Assembly: GCA_019414245.1 (NCBI GenBank)
Contig: DXMK01000013.1
Span: 1-16,840, forward strand
Reading direction: 5' to 3'
DNA: 16,840 nt
Source: Collinsella sp.
GTDB lineage: Bacteria > Actinomycetota > Coriobacteriia > Coriobacteriales > Coriobacteriaceae
Shown here: positions 1-6,667 of the stretch, one piece after another
Numbering within the stretch: position 1 is the stretch's first letter
Layout: each line of letters opens with the position of its first letter
Translations under genes and position numbers: made by a program
The notes under the pieces: generated by a model
Seen by the model: the letters and a program-made list of their open reading frames with translations, nothing else
Databases searched by the model: none
What the model was told of the DNA's origin: nothing

Positions 1-53
1 CGGGTGGTTCAAAGCTGGCCGCTGCGCGGCCAGCAGACTAAAGTCTTGAAAAG

Positions 54-82
54 AAGGGACCCGTGTTAGACACGGGTCCCTT
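54..82 (-). terminator. Rho-independent terminator after the XRE regulator gene
   Basis: A perfect 12-bp inverted repeat (54-65 with 71-82, arm AAGGGACCCGTG) closes a 5-base loop. Read on the minus strand it is followed by CTTTTC, a short T run. It lies 35 bases past the stop of the minus-strand XRE gene, so it fits as that operon's terminator. It could also serve a plus-strand gene that ends left of the window. A second 9-bp hairpin sits at 14-34. Confidence 0.6.
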
Positions 83-117
83 CACGCTGATACTTCGTTT
101 TAGTTGTTCGCCTTAAG

Positions 118-447
118 CTACTCGTCACTCAAATCGACAGCAAAGACGGATGTCGGAAGCGATACCTCATTGCCTCCGCCGTCCCGCATCTGCCTCACGA
201 CATTTTTTGCACGCTCAACAATAAGCTCCTCAAGCTCTTTCTCACTCACCCGCCGAATAATATCTCCCGGTTGACAGTCAAGTTCATCGCAAATATCGAG
301 AAGCGTCTTAAGGCGAATAGCTTTAATTTTTCCGTTTCTTAGCTTAGAAATATTAGCCGGAGTATGCCCCGTGGCACGAATCAGATCAGCACTGGTCTTT
401 CCGGTCTTAAGTAGCTGCGTCTCAAGCTCGATGATGAGATAGCTCAT
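118..447 (-). CDS. Small XRE/Cro-type helix-turn-helix regulator (YozG-like)
   Basis: A 109-residue cytosolic DNA-binding protein. An XRE helix-turn-helix fills residues ~8-65: 'TSADLIRATGHTPANISKLR' is the HTH and 'LLDICDELDCQPGDII' is the closing helix typical of the YozG/HTH_26 type of small Cro-like regulator. The tail to residue 109 is charged and has no known domain. The start has a strong site (GTAGGAGG, 6 bases before ATG) that overlaps the stop of the upstream membrane gene, only 8 bases away, so the two genes are one operon and probably translationally coupled. Regulators of this type are commonly found beside DUF2975 membrane proteins, exactly as here. The likely role is regulation of its own operon, which is inference; its targets cannot be read from the sequence. 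Confidence 0.88.
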   Translation of the reverse strand: MSYLIIELETQLLKTGKTSADLIRATGHTPANISKLRNGKIKAIRLKTLLDICDELDCQPGDIIRRVSEKELEELIVERAKNVVRQMRDGGGNEVSLPTSVFAVDLSDE

Positions 448-455
448 GCTTCCTC

Positions 456-1016
456 CTACACAAGCTCGTCAGACTGCTCTTGGAGCAGCGAGGCATAACT
501 CCAGATCACCGAGATACACAGACAGACAGCCGCGCCGATAAGCGACCCCGCATCAAAGGCAACGCCTTGGCAAATCTCAATAACGAAGGAATGAGGCACG
601 ACGTAAAGCTCCAGCCCACCAATGGTAAGATTGACCGATCCGTAGGCACCAATAAGCGAAACCGCGGCGTTAACAGCAAAGGCAAGCGCAAGAACACGGA
701 TAAGCCGCACATGCGTCTTGGTAAAGGGCGAGACGCCTCGCGAGATGTTACGGCTGATCCCACACAGAACGACAAGCGAAATACCCACGACGAGTGCCAG
801 GCACAGTCCGCTTGGGATAACGATGCACCCGCCATCGAGAAGCGTCACAACGCCGAAAGAATCGACAGAGGCAACGTTTGCAACCGCATACCAGATCACG
901 TAAACAACCAACGCGGCAAAAGCGACGAGCATCCCTGCAAAAACGGCTGCCATGCAAAAGCCAAGCTTCCTGATATTTTCGCCCGCTTTGGCCATACGCT
1001 GAACGCTGTTAGACAT
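456..1016 (-). CDS. DUF2975-like four-helix membrane protein
   Basis: A 186-residue integral membrane protein with predicted helices at about 21-43, 67-88, 104-125 and 155-173. The segment 'SPFTKTHVRLIRVLALAF' (96-113) before the third helix resembles the '..PF....IRRLR.ia' stretch of DUF2975 proteins, and the gene partner (a YozG-like XRE regulator) is the usual one for that family. The function of DUF2975 is unknown. The reading frame stays open upstream to 1178, but the ATG at 1014-1016 is preferred: it has GAGGGTGAG just before it, and the 54 extra residues are not membrane-like and run into a palindromic repeat. First gene of the XRE operon. Codon use is AT-richer by eye than most of the window, which may mean a transferred cassette. 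Confidence 0.8.
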   Translation of the reverse strand: MSNSVQRMAKAGENIRKLGFCMAAVFAGMLVAFAALVVYVIWYAVANVASVDSFGVVTLLDGGCIVIPSGLCLALVVGISLVVLCGISRNISRGVSPFTKTHVRLIRVLALAFAVNAAVSLIGAYGSVNLTIGGLELYVVPHSFVIEICQGVAFDAGSLIGAAVCLCISVIWSYASLLQEQSDELV

Positions 1017-1041
1017 ACACTCACCCTCATCGACTCTATCG

Positions 1042-1064
1042 TTATTCGAACAGTTTATCGAACA
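1042..1064. promoter_or_regulatory. Direct repeat upstream of the DUF2975/XRE operon, candidate operator
   Basis: Two near-identical units, TTATTCGAACA (1042-1052) and TTATCGAACA (1055-1064), lie about 26-48 bases upstream of the DUF2975 start. Spaced about 12-13 bases apart, they would suit a small HTH protein bound to one face of DNA or a promoter operator. The units hold CGAAC half-sites of an SOS box but not a proper inverted pair. Role is inference. Confidence 0.3.
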
Positions 1065-1158
1065 ACGATATTGATTGCATGCGGAAAGCCCCGCCAGTGC
1101 GCATAGGCCATTTACTAACCCGGAGGGGTGAGCGTGGATTTTTGGACACATATCGAAC

Positions 1159-1222
1159 GAGAGTGGATAATCTCCCACTTTGAGGCCGCCACCGGGCCTA
1201 AAACGGGAGATTATCCACTCTC
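1159..1222. repeat. Long palindromic intergenic repeat (18-bp perfect arms)
   Basis: Arms 1159-1176 (GAGAGTGGATAATCTCCC) and 1205-1222 are perfect inverted copies. The 28-base interior holds a further AGGCC/GGCCT pairing (1183-1187 with about 1195-1199). It lies 24 bases after the HPt gene stop on the minus strand, so it may end that transcript, but no T run follows the stem on that strand. Its architecture matches the palindrome at 5533-5599. Confidence 0.75.
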
Positions 1223-1246
1223 ATAGTCATCAAGGCCCGCAAGCTC

Positions 1247-1603
1247 TTATTCGGCCGCCTCGCGCAGGGCTGACATCGTTGCCGCATATTGCTGCTGCAG
1301 CGCATGCATTCCCTCGCGAGCGCCGTCAACGGCATCGGCGCCACGCAGCGCTTCGGTTACCACGACCGCAGGCTCGTACAGATTATCGAATCCCAGGTTC
1401 TGACTCACGCCCTTGAGCGTGTGCGCTGCCATAAACGCACCTTCGGCGTCTCCCGCCGCCATGGCGGCCTCCAGCTTGTCCATGCTCTCGTCATCCAAAA
1501 ACTTGAGGGCAAAGCGGGCGAGCATTTCCTCGCCCATCAGCCGAGCGCACGCGTCATCATAATTGGCGCCGATCTTCTCATACGCCTCACGCATGGAAAT
1601 CAT
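1247..1603 (-). CDS. Stand-alone histidine phosphotransfer (HPt) protein
   Basis: A 118-residue, all-helical cytosolic protein. The HPt signature 'AAHTLKGVSQNLGF' covers residues 59-72, with His61 as the predicted phosphorylated residue and the following Lys-Gly as in the ArcB/Ypd1-type consensus. HPt proteins pass phosphoryl groups between receiver domains in phosphorelays. ATG at 1603 is chosen over the in-frame ATG three codons later because AAAGGAG lies at a good distance. It is 24 bases downstream of the REC/HD-GYP gene and on the same strand, so the REC domain of that protein is the natural partner. No hybrid histidine kinase is in the window; the donor must be encoded elsewhere. Confidence 0.9.
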   Translation of the reverse strand: MISMREAYEKIGANYDDACARLMGEEMLARFALKFLDDESMDKLEAAMAAGDAEGAFMAAHTLKGVSQNLGFDNLYEPAVVVTEALRGADAVDGAREGMHALQQQYAATMSALREAAE

Positions 1604-1627
1604 GGATTAAAAACTCCTTTGGTCAAA

Positions 1628-3511
1628 CTAAATCGTGGGAAACGCGACGACGTCAGCGGGGCGTGCCAACGTCTCGGCAATTTGGTCTTGCACCTCGAGC
1701 AGACAATCGAGCAGCAGCGGGTTAAAGGTGCCGCACTTACCGTCCAGGATCATCTGAATTGCCTCCTTGTGCGGGATAGCGTCCTTGTACACGCGCACGC
1801 TCGTCAGAGCATCGTACACGTCGGCCACCGAAACCACCTGTGCGGCAATGGGAATTTCGTCGCCCTTAAGGCCATCGGGATAACCCTTGCCGTCCCAGCG
1901 CTCGTGATGCCAACGCGCAATCTGGTACGCATATTCCATAAGCGCATTGCCGGCGTGATGGCTACCCAGCTCAAACAGCATGTTGGCGCCGATCGTGGTA
2001 TGCGTCTTCATAATCTCGAACTCCTCGGGCGTAAGGCGCCCGGGTTTGTTGAGAATCGCATCGTCAATCGACATCTTGCCGATATCGTGCAGCGCCGAAG
2101 CCAGGGCAATCGTGGAGCGCTCCTCATTGTCAAGGGAAATGGTGTCGCTACGCTGGACCAGACAGCCAAGCAGCAGCTCGGTCAGCTTTTCGATGTTCGT
2201 AACGTGCCTGCCGCTCTCGCCGTTGCGAAGCTCCATGACGCCAGCCATGATGTCGATGAGCATGCGACTGTTCTTGACACGCTCGTTGTACTGCTGGGAC
2301 AGCAGGCTCGTCAGGCGGCGCTGTTTGGCGTATAGGCGGATGGTGTTGCTTACACGGCGGCGCACGACACGGGAGTCAAACGGGCGGTTGATATAGTCCG
2401 AGGCGCCCAGCTCGTACGCGCGCAGAACCATATCATCGGAATCTTCGCTCGAAATCATGATGACAGGCAGATTGTCACTAACCGATCGGCGTGACAGACC
2501 GGCCAGCACCTCAAAGCCGCTTATGCCCGGCATGACAATATCCAGCAGCACGAGCGACAACTCATCACCATAGCGGTCGACCATGTCGAGCGCCGTACGA
2601 CCGTTGTCGGCCTCGAGGATGCAATACTCATCCTTGAGCATCTCGCTGAGAATGACTCGGTTCATCTCGGAGTCATCGACAATAAGTACCAAAGGCTTTT
2701 CGCTTTGGAAGGCCTCGATGGAATCGGCATCGGTCACGACCGTACCGGCTTTTGCCTTAGCGCGGCTCAGTAACTGGACAGCGCGGCCAACGCCCTCATC
2801 GACCGTCTCGCCATGAATGCGAACGCCACCAACACATGCCGTCAAGCTCACGTACTCATGGCCCGGAATAATCGTGGAACGAACGGCATCGGACACCTGA
2901 TGCAGGCGACGGGTGAAGTCATCGGAGGGAATATTGGGCATGACAACCACAAACTTGTCGCAGCCATAGCGCACAAGCTCGTCAGTCGAACGGATTCCGC
3001 TGCGCATGGCTGTCGCCACAGCACCGAGTGCAAGGTCGCCGGCATGACGGCCACACGTATCGTTGAAGGCCCTAAAATCATCAAGGTCAATCATCGCAAC
3101 GCCGGCATTCATGCGGGCGCTTCGGAGCTTTTCCTCGTAATATCGGCGATTGCGCACGCTCGTCAGCACGTCGGTGTAGACAAGGTCCTCTTCTGCGGCC
3201 TCTTGCTCATCGATCGGACGCACCATCAGCAGGACGTGAGGCTCGCCCTCAACCATCAAAGAGCGCAGGCGAGCGCGGTACTCAACGCCATCGTTGAGCA
3301 GCCGTTCCGACACCTCATCGGAACCCGCCGCCAAGGCTTCAAGACTTGACTGGCGCAGACAGGGACACCGTTCGCCGGCGAGCAGGCAGTTAGGATCGCC
3401 CTTAATCTGATCGGCCGACAGCAAACGCACCACGGGGTAGGTCTTCGCGACACGGGCGACCTCGGCGGCAGCCTCCTCGTCGGTTAGATTGACCTCGTGA
3501 TTATTGAGCAT
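1628..3511 (-). CDS. PAS-like / degenerate GGDEF / REC / HD-GYP signalling protein
   Basis: A 627-residue cytosolic protein of cyclic-di-GMP and two-component type. Residues ~20-105 look like the short Cys-bearing PAS-like domain seen before GGDEF domains in Coriobacteriia and Clostridia (Cys42, 49, 51). A GGDEF domain follows (~110-265), but the signature is RYGCDKF (181-187): the second Gly is Cys and the metal-binding Glu is Lys, so cyclase activity is unlikely. A receiver domain (~273-395) has Asp279/280 and phospho-acceptor Asp324 (LLDIVMPG); the usual conserved Lys is Arg376 (NRPF). The HD-GYP domain (~410-610) is intact: HDIGK with His475/Asp476, HHERWDGKGYP with GYP at 543-545, ADVYDALTS. 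Predicted c-di-GMP phosphodiesterase gated by phosphorylation. Start has AAAGGGC nearby. First gene of an operon with the HPt gene. Confidence 0.92.
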   Translation of the reverse strand: MLNNHEVNLTDEEAAAEVARVAKTYPVVRLLSADQIKGDPNCLLAGERCPCLRQSSLEALAAGSDEVSERLLNDGVEYRARLRSLMVEGEPHVLLMVRPIDEQEAAEEDLVYTDVLTSVRNRRYYEEKLRSARMNAGVAMIDLDDFRAFNDTCGRHAGDLALGAVATAMRSGIRSTDELVRYGCDKFVVVMPNIPSDDFTRRLHQVSDAVRSTIIPGHEYVSLTACVGGVRIHGETVDEGVGRAVQLLSRAKAKAGTVVTDADSIEAFQSEKPLVLIVDDSEMNRVILSEMLKDEYCILEADNGRTALDMVDRYGDELSLVLLDIVMPGISGFEVLAGLSRRSVSDNLPVIMISSEDSDDMVLRAYELGASDYINRPFDSRVVRRRVSNTIRLYAKQRRLTSLLSQQYNERVKNSRMLIDIMAGVMELRNGESGRHVTNIEKLTELLLGCLVQRSDTISLDNEERSTIALASALHDIGKMSIDDAILNKPGRLTPEEFEIMKTHTTIGANMLFELGSHHAGNALMEYAYQIARWHHERWDGKGYPDGLKGDEIPIAAQVVSVADVYDALTSVRVYKDAIPHKEAIQMILDGKCGTFNPLLLDCLLEVQDQIAETLARPADVVAFPTI

Positions 3512-3555
3512 ATGGGGCCCTTTCGATAGTTTCGCATGAAGCGGTGGGTTCCAAA

Positions 3556-3576
3556 TGTTACAAGGGTAACACCTTG
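3556..3576. promoter_or_regulatory. Overlapping palindromes upstream of the REC/HD-GYP gene
   Basis: TGTTAC-AAGG-GTAACA (3556-3571) overlaps CAAGG-GTAACA-CCTTG (3561-3576), so two alternative hairpins share the same bases. They sit 45-65 bases upstream of the minus-strand signalling gene, where an operator would lie. No clear -10/-35 pair was recognised. Role is inference. Confidence 0.3.
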
Positions 3577-3611
3577 TCGATGCAGGTAAGCACGTGAATC
3601 CTGTTACATTT

Positions 3612-3651
3612 TTATGAGTTGCCAGACGGCGTTATGAGTTGCCAGACGGCG
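3612..3651. repeat. Tandem duplication of a 20-bp unit
   Basis: The unit TTATGAGTTGCCAGACGGCG occurs twice head to tail with no mismatch (3612-3631 and 3632-3651). It lies in the 230-base gap between the REC/HD-GYP gene and the alpha/beta hydrolase, both on the minus strand. The rest of that gap (3512-3741) holds the overlapping palindromes and no supported gene. Confidence 0.9.
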
Positions 3652-3741
3652 CGATTGAAGCCGCAGACGTGAGGTTTTGAGCACGTTTGTCAACACGGCC
3701 GAAACGTTTGCGGATGAAGTCTGCTTTGGCTATTGCGGGTG

Positions 3742-4539
3742 CTAGAACCCCAGGATGCCACGAACGGTCTGGGCAGCCGCTACCGGGCGATCGCGCAGGC
3801 CGTTGTGCGCGCCGGGAACCATTACGAGTGGACAGTCCAAAAGCTCAGCCGCCACCCTCGTACCCGCCTCGCGAGGCGTGCCAATCGAGAGCTCGCCCAG
3901 GAGCACGGCGTCCACCGTTTTCGACGCGCGAACGCTATCCCAATCGGGAACGCAGGTCATAGTAATCCCGTATTCGTTCGCCATGAAACTGCGGCCGTTG
4001 CGCAGGGCATGCTTGGCTTCTGCCTCGGTTAACTTGGGGGCCTCAGGGTCCGAATCGCCGATGGCGCCCAGGAAGGCCCGCAATGCCCTCGAGACCTTTC
4101 CCGCGGCGATCATCTCGAGCAAAACCGGGGCCGCGCCCAGGCCGGCACCCTCATCCGTCACGGCGGGTTCATGCAGAATCGCACGCGAGATTATGGTGGG
4201 GTTTGCACGGAGAAGCTCCAAGGCCACCAACGTACCGGCACTGTGCGCGAGCACGTTTGCCGGAGCGCCAATATGCTCGATAACAGCCTGCAGGTCGGCG
4301 GCCTGGGCGGCGAGGTCGTAGCGTCCGTCTGCAGCGTCGCCGCTCTCGCCGCAACCGCGGCGGTCGTAGGCAATGACGCGACAGTCACGGGCGAGCTCGC
4401 GGGCGATGGCATCAAAAAAGACGCCGTCGACGCACGCACCGTGCACGCATACCAAGGCGGGTGCATCGGACGATGCAACCGGGCCGGCATACTCGCGGCA
4501 GGCAATCGTGGTGCCCGCATTCTCGACCGTAAAATCCAT
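3742..4539 (-). CDS. Alpha/beta-fold hydrolase
   Basis: About 265 residues, the usual size of the family. It has the oxyanion-hole motif 'CVHGACVDG', a 'YDRRGCGESG' strand-turn, a nucleophile elbow AHSAG (first Gly replaced by Ala) and a C-terminal catalytic His in 'PGAHNGLRDRP'. The position after 'VLLGE' where many members carry the acid Asp reads Leu-Ser, so the third triad residue is uncertain. The substrate cannot be told; small esters, lactones or haloalkanes are possible. The frame is open up to 4602; the ATG at 4539 (MDFTVENAG) is preferred because GGGG precedes it and the domain begins there, with 4551 as an alternative. Its start faces the radical SAM gene across a ~175-base divergent gap with no clear promoter. 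Confidence 0.85.
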   Translation of the reverse strand: MDFTVENAGTTIACREYAGPVASSDAPALVCVHGACVDGVFFDAIARELARDCRVIAYDRRGCGESGDAADGRYDLAAQAADLQAVIEHIGAPANVLAHSAGTLVALELLRANPTIISRAILHEPAVTDEGAGLGAAPVLLEMIAAGKVSRALRAFLGAIGDSDPEAPKLTEAEAKHALRNGRSFMANEYGITMTCVPDWDSVRASKTVDAVLLGELSIGTPREAGTRVAAELLDCPLVMVPGAHNGLRDRPVAAAQTVRGILGF

Positions 4540-4714
4540 GTTGTGCCCCATCGTCTTGTGTTTTGTTAACAGATTAACTGTACCCGACCCGATACCTTTC
4601 ATGACGCGGCATCGAAGGCAGAGTTAAAAAACGAAACTTGTAAAGCACAAGCCCGGACCATACGTTGGAGCCGATGCTATGCTTAAGGTTAATTGTCTTG
4701 AGGAGCATATGCCT

Positions 4715-5491
4715 ATGTCTACGTTTTTGAATGCCAGCCCCATCTTTGGGCCCGTTCGCAGCCGTCGCCTTGGTCTCTCGCTCGGCGTCAACATGATGCC
4801 GGCCAGCGGCAAAATCTGCACGTTCGACTGCATCTACTGCGAGAACGGTCTCAACGCCGAGCGCCCCTGCCACGAGCCGTACAACACAGCTGCCGTGGTA
4901 CTCGACGCGCTCGAGGCAAAGCTGCGCGAGATGGCAGCCGAGGGCGAGCTCCCCGATGTGATCACCTTCGCAGGCAACGGCGAGCCCACCGCCGCACCGG
5001 AGTTTCCGCAGGCCATCGCCGGCGCCGTCGCGCTGCGCGACGAGCTGGCCCCAAACACCAAGATTGCCGTGCTTTCCAACGGCACGCGCGCCGACCATCC
5101 CCAGGTACACGATGCGCTCATGATGGTCGACGACAACATCCTCAAGCTCGATACGGTCGCCCCAGCTTTTATCCAGCTGCTCGACCAGCCCGTTGGCCCC
5201 TACGATGTAGAGCACCAGATCGAGACGTTCGCGAGCTTTAACGGCCGCGTCATTATCCAGACGATCTTTTTGACCGGCGAGCACCGGGGCAAGTCTCTCG
5301 ATAACACCGGCGAGGAGTACGTCGGCCCTTGGCTCGCGGCGCTCGAGCGCATTCGCCCACAGGAGGCGACCATTTACACGGTGGCGCGCGAGACACCGGT
5401 CGCCGGCCTTGCTAAAGCGGCGCCCGAGGTGCTCGACAAGATTGCTGCACGCGTGCGCGCCCTCGGCATCCCCTGCCAGGTGAGCTACTAG
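4715..5491 (+). CDS. Radical SAM protein (COG0731-like)
   Basis: A 258-residue iron-sulfur enzyme. The radical SAM cluster motif CxxxCxxC is Cys35, Cys39 and Cys42 ('CTFDCIYCE'), preceded by 'IFGPVRSRRLGLSLGVNMMP', a stretch typical of COG0731-type proteins, and followed by 'TFAGNGEPT', the GGE-like S-adenosylmethionine-binding strand. The reaction is unknown; relatives include wybutosine-type tRNA-modifying and activating enzymes, but nothing here fixes the substrate. The frame has in-frame ATGs at 4679, 4709 and 4715. GAGGAG at 4700-4705 is 9 bases before 4715 and only 3 before 4709, and family members begin 'MST', so 4715 is chosen. Single gene; a long palindrome follows 41 bases after the stop. 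Confidence 0.88.
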   Translation: MSTFLNASPIFGPVRSRRLGLSLGVNMMPASGKICTFDCIYCENGLNAERPCHEPYNTAAVVLDALEAKLREMAAEGELPDVITFAGNGEPTAAPEFPQAIAGAVALRDELAPNTKIAVLSNGTRADHPQVHDALMMVDDNILKLDTVAPAFIQLLDQPVGPYDVEHQIETFASFNGRVIIQTIFLTGEHRGKSLDNTGEEYVGPWLAALERIRPQEATIYTVARETPVAGLAKAAPEVLDKIAARVRALGIPCQVSY

Positions 5492-5532
5492 CAAAACCAC
5501 GCAGCAGCCAGTGCCCACCATCCCGCCCCATC

Positions 5533-5599
5533 AGTTGCGGTGATATAGTTCCTATTTGTGCTGTTAAACCGCTTAAATCGGAACTATATCACCGCAACT
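5533..5599. repeat. Long palindromic intergenic repeat (20-bp perfect arms)
   Basis: Arms 5533-5552 (AGTTGCGGTGATATAGTTCC) and 5580-5599 are perfect inverted copies around a 27-base interior. TTTTA follows on the plus strand, so it may stop transcription of the radical SAM gene. The interior ends with ATTT (left) and TTAAATCGG (right), close to the CTTTG / CTAAAACGG at the same places in the palindrome at 1159-1222, which suggests one repeat family with changed arms. Confidence 0.75.
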
Positions 5600-5620
5600 T
5601 TTATAGACGCGTGGGTGGGC

Positions 5621-5651
5621 TATACTAGCTGCGTATGAAAGGAAGTTAGCC
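5621..5651 (+). promoter_or_regulatory. Probable -10 box and ribosome site of the aminopeptidase gene
   Basis: TATACT at 5621-5626 matches a sigma-70 -10 box, and AAAGGAAG at 5638-5645 precedes the ATG at 5652. No good -35 box was seen; its place falls at the edge of the palindrome (about 5597-5603). This would give a very short leader. Confidence 0.35.
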
Positions 5652-6539
5652 ATGTTTGACAAAGGACCCGTGCCCGGCCGCAACGACGCTTGCTGGTGCG
5701 GCAGCGGCAAAAAATATAAGAAATGCCATAGCACCTTTGATGAGCGCCTCGAGCGCTTGTGGGAAGAGGGCTGGGAGGTTCTGCCCCGCACGCTCTACAA
5801 GACGCCCGCCGATATCGAGGGCATCAAACGCTCAGCCGCCATCAACGTAGGCGTGCTCGACTACGTAGGCGAGCACATCGCCGCAGGCATGACCACCAAC
5901 CAGATCGACCAGATGATCTACGACTACACCGTCGAGCACGGTGGTACGCCGGCCGACCTCAACTACGAGGGCTACCCCAAGAGCGTATGCACCTCAATCA
6001 ACGACGTGGTCTGTCACGGTATCCCCTGCGATACGGACGTGCTACACGAGGGCGACATCATCAATGTCGACTGCTCCACGATCTTGGACGGCTACTTTAG
6101 CGACTCGAGCCGCATGTTCTGCATCGGTGAGGTCTCTGCCGAGCGCCAGCGCCTGGTCGACGTCACCCGAGCCAGCGTGGAGGCGGGTCTGGCGGCCGTC
6201 AAGCCATGGCTGCCGCTCTCCGTCATGGCCGAGGCCGTGCAAAAGACGGTCGAGGACGCTGGCTTTAGCGTGGTGCGCGAGTACGGCGGACACGGCATTG
6301 GCAAGGAGTTCCACGAGGACCCGTTTGTGGGCTTTACCACCGAGGCACCCGATGTGGACACCATCATGGCCCCGGGCATGGTCTTTACCATCGAGCCCAT
6401 GGTCAACGCCGGAGCGCCCGACATCAAGATCAGCAAGGGCGACGGCTGGTGCGTGCGCACCAAGGACGGCAGTGATTCGGCCCAGTGCGAGGTACAGCTC
6501 GTGGTGACCGAGGATGGTTACGAGCTGCTGAGCTGGTAG
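5652..6539 (+). CDS. map: Type I methionine aminopeptidase with N-terminal SEC-C motif
   Basis: A 295-residue cytosolic enzyme that removes the initiator methionine from new proteins. Residues 9-26 form a SEC-C zinc motif (Cys14, Cys16, Cys25, His26), an add-on of about 40 residues that may help it dock at the ribosome, as proposed for other Zn-finger MetAPs. The M24 domain follows with all five expected metal ligands: Asp140 (INVDCS), Asp151 (FSDSSRMF), His214 (GGHGIG), Glu248 (FTIEPM) and Glu280 (AQCEVQL), plus substrate-site His122 (VCHGIP). ATG 5652 has AAAGGAAG 6 bases upstream. It is followed at once by a strong terminator, so it is a single-gene transcript. Recognition is firm. Confidence 0.96.
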   Translation: MFDKGPVPGRNDACWCGSGKKYKKCHSTFDERLERLWEEGWEVLPRTLYKTPADIEGIKRSAAINVGVLDYVGEHIAAGMTTNQIDQMIYDYTVEHGGTPADLNYEGYPKSVCTSINDVVCHGIPCDTDVLHEGDIINVDCSTILDGYFSDSSRMFCIGEVSAERQRLVDVTRASVEAGLAAVKPWLPLSVMAEAVQKTVEDAGFSVVREYGGHGIGKEFHEDPFVGFTTEAPDVDTIMAPGMVFTIEPMVNAGAPDIKISKGDGWCVRTKDGSDSAQCEVQLVVTEDGYELLSW

Positions 6540-6548
6540 CTGTAGATG

Positions 6549-6594
6549 CGCCGGATGCTGACGGGCACGCTCGTCTTGCATCCGGCGTTTTTTT
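6549..6594 (+). terminator. Rho-independent terminator after methionine aminopeptidase
   Basis: A 10-bp perfect stem, CGCCGGATGC (6549-6558) with GCATCCGGCG (6578-6587), is followed directly by seven Ts (6588-6594), 9 bases after the stop codon. This is the clearest terminator in the window. Confidence 0.92.
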
Positions 6595-6597
6595 GAG

Positions 6598-6650
6598 CGT
6601 TTTGCCTGATAAAACCTGCCAAAATAAACCTGTCCCTTTTTGGCAGGTCG
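6598..6650 (-). repeat. Dispersed ~52-bp palindromic repeat, copy A
   Basis: Read on the minus strand it contains AAAAAGGGACAGGTTTATTT then TGGCAGGTTTTATC. Its 11-bp arms (6614-6624 with 6638-6648) are a perfect inverted pair. It sits between the aminopeptidase terminator and the ribosome site (GGAGAGG, 6654-6660) of the dehydrogenase gene. Copies B (7805-7857) and C (15771-15822, opposite strand) match along nearly the whole length. Confidence 0.8.
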
Positions 6651-6667
6651 AGCGGAGAGGACTGCTT

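Noticed and set aside
1..34. GGTTCAAA suggesting a tRNA T-arm
   Set aside because: The flanking bases do not form a T-stem and no acceptor stem or CCA is present.
1..41. Possible tail of a plus-strand gene (…KLAAARPAD then TAA at 39-41)
   Set aside because: Only 13 codons are visible and the other frames are also open; it is compatible with the hairpins that follow but cannot be supported.
1049..1062. Second LexA box before the DUF2975 operon
   Set aside because: Only one half-site (CGAAC) is good; the other half reads TATCG in place of GTTCG.
480..1106. Long plus-strand reading frame opposite the DUF2975 gene
   Set aside because: It is the antisense of a membrane protein gene, low in hydrophobic residues and without a ribosome site or family motif.
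4574..5521. 315-codon minus-strand frame opposite the radical SAM gene
   Set aside because: Shadow of the radical SAM gene, which has the CxxxCxxC motif and a ribosome site; the antisense product matches nothing known to me.
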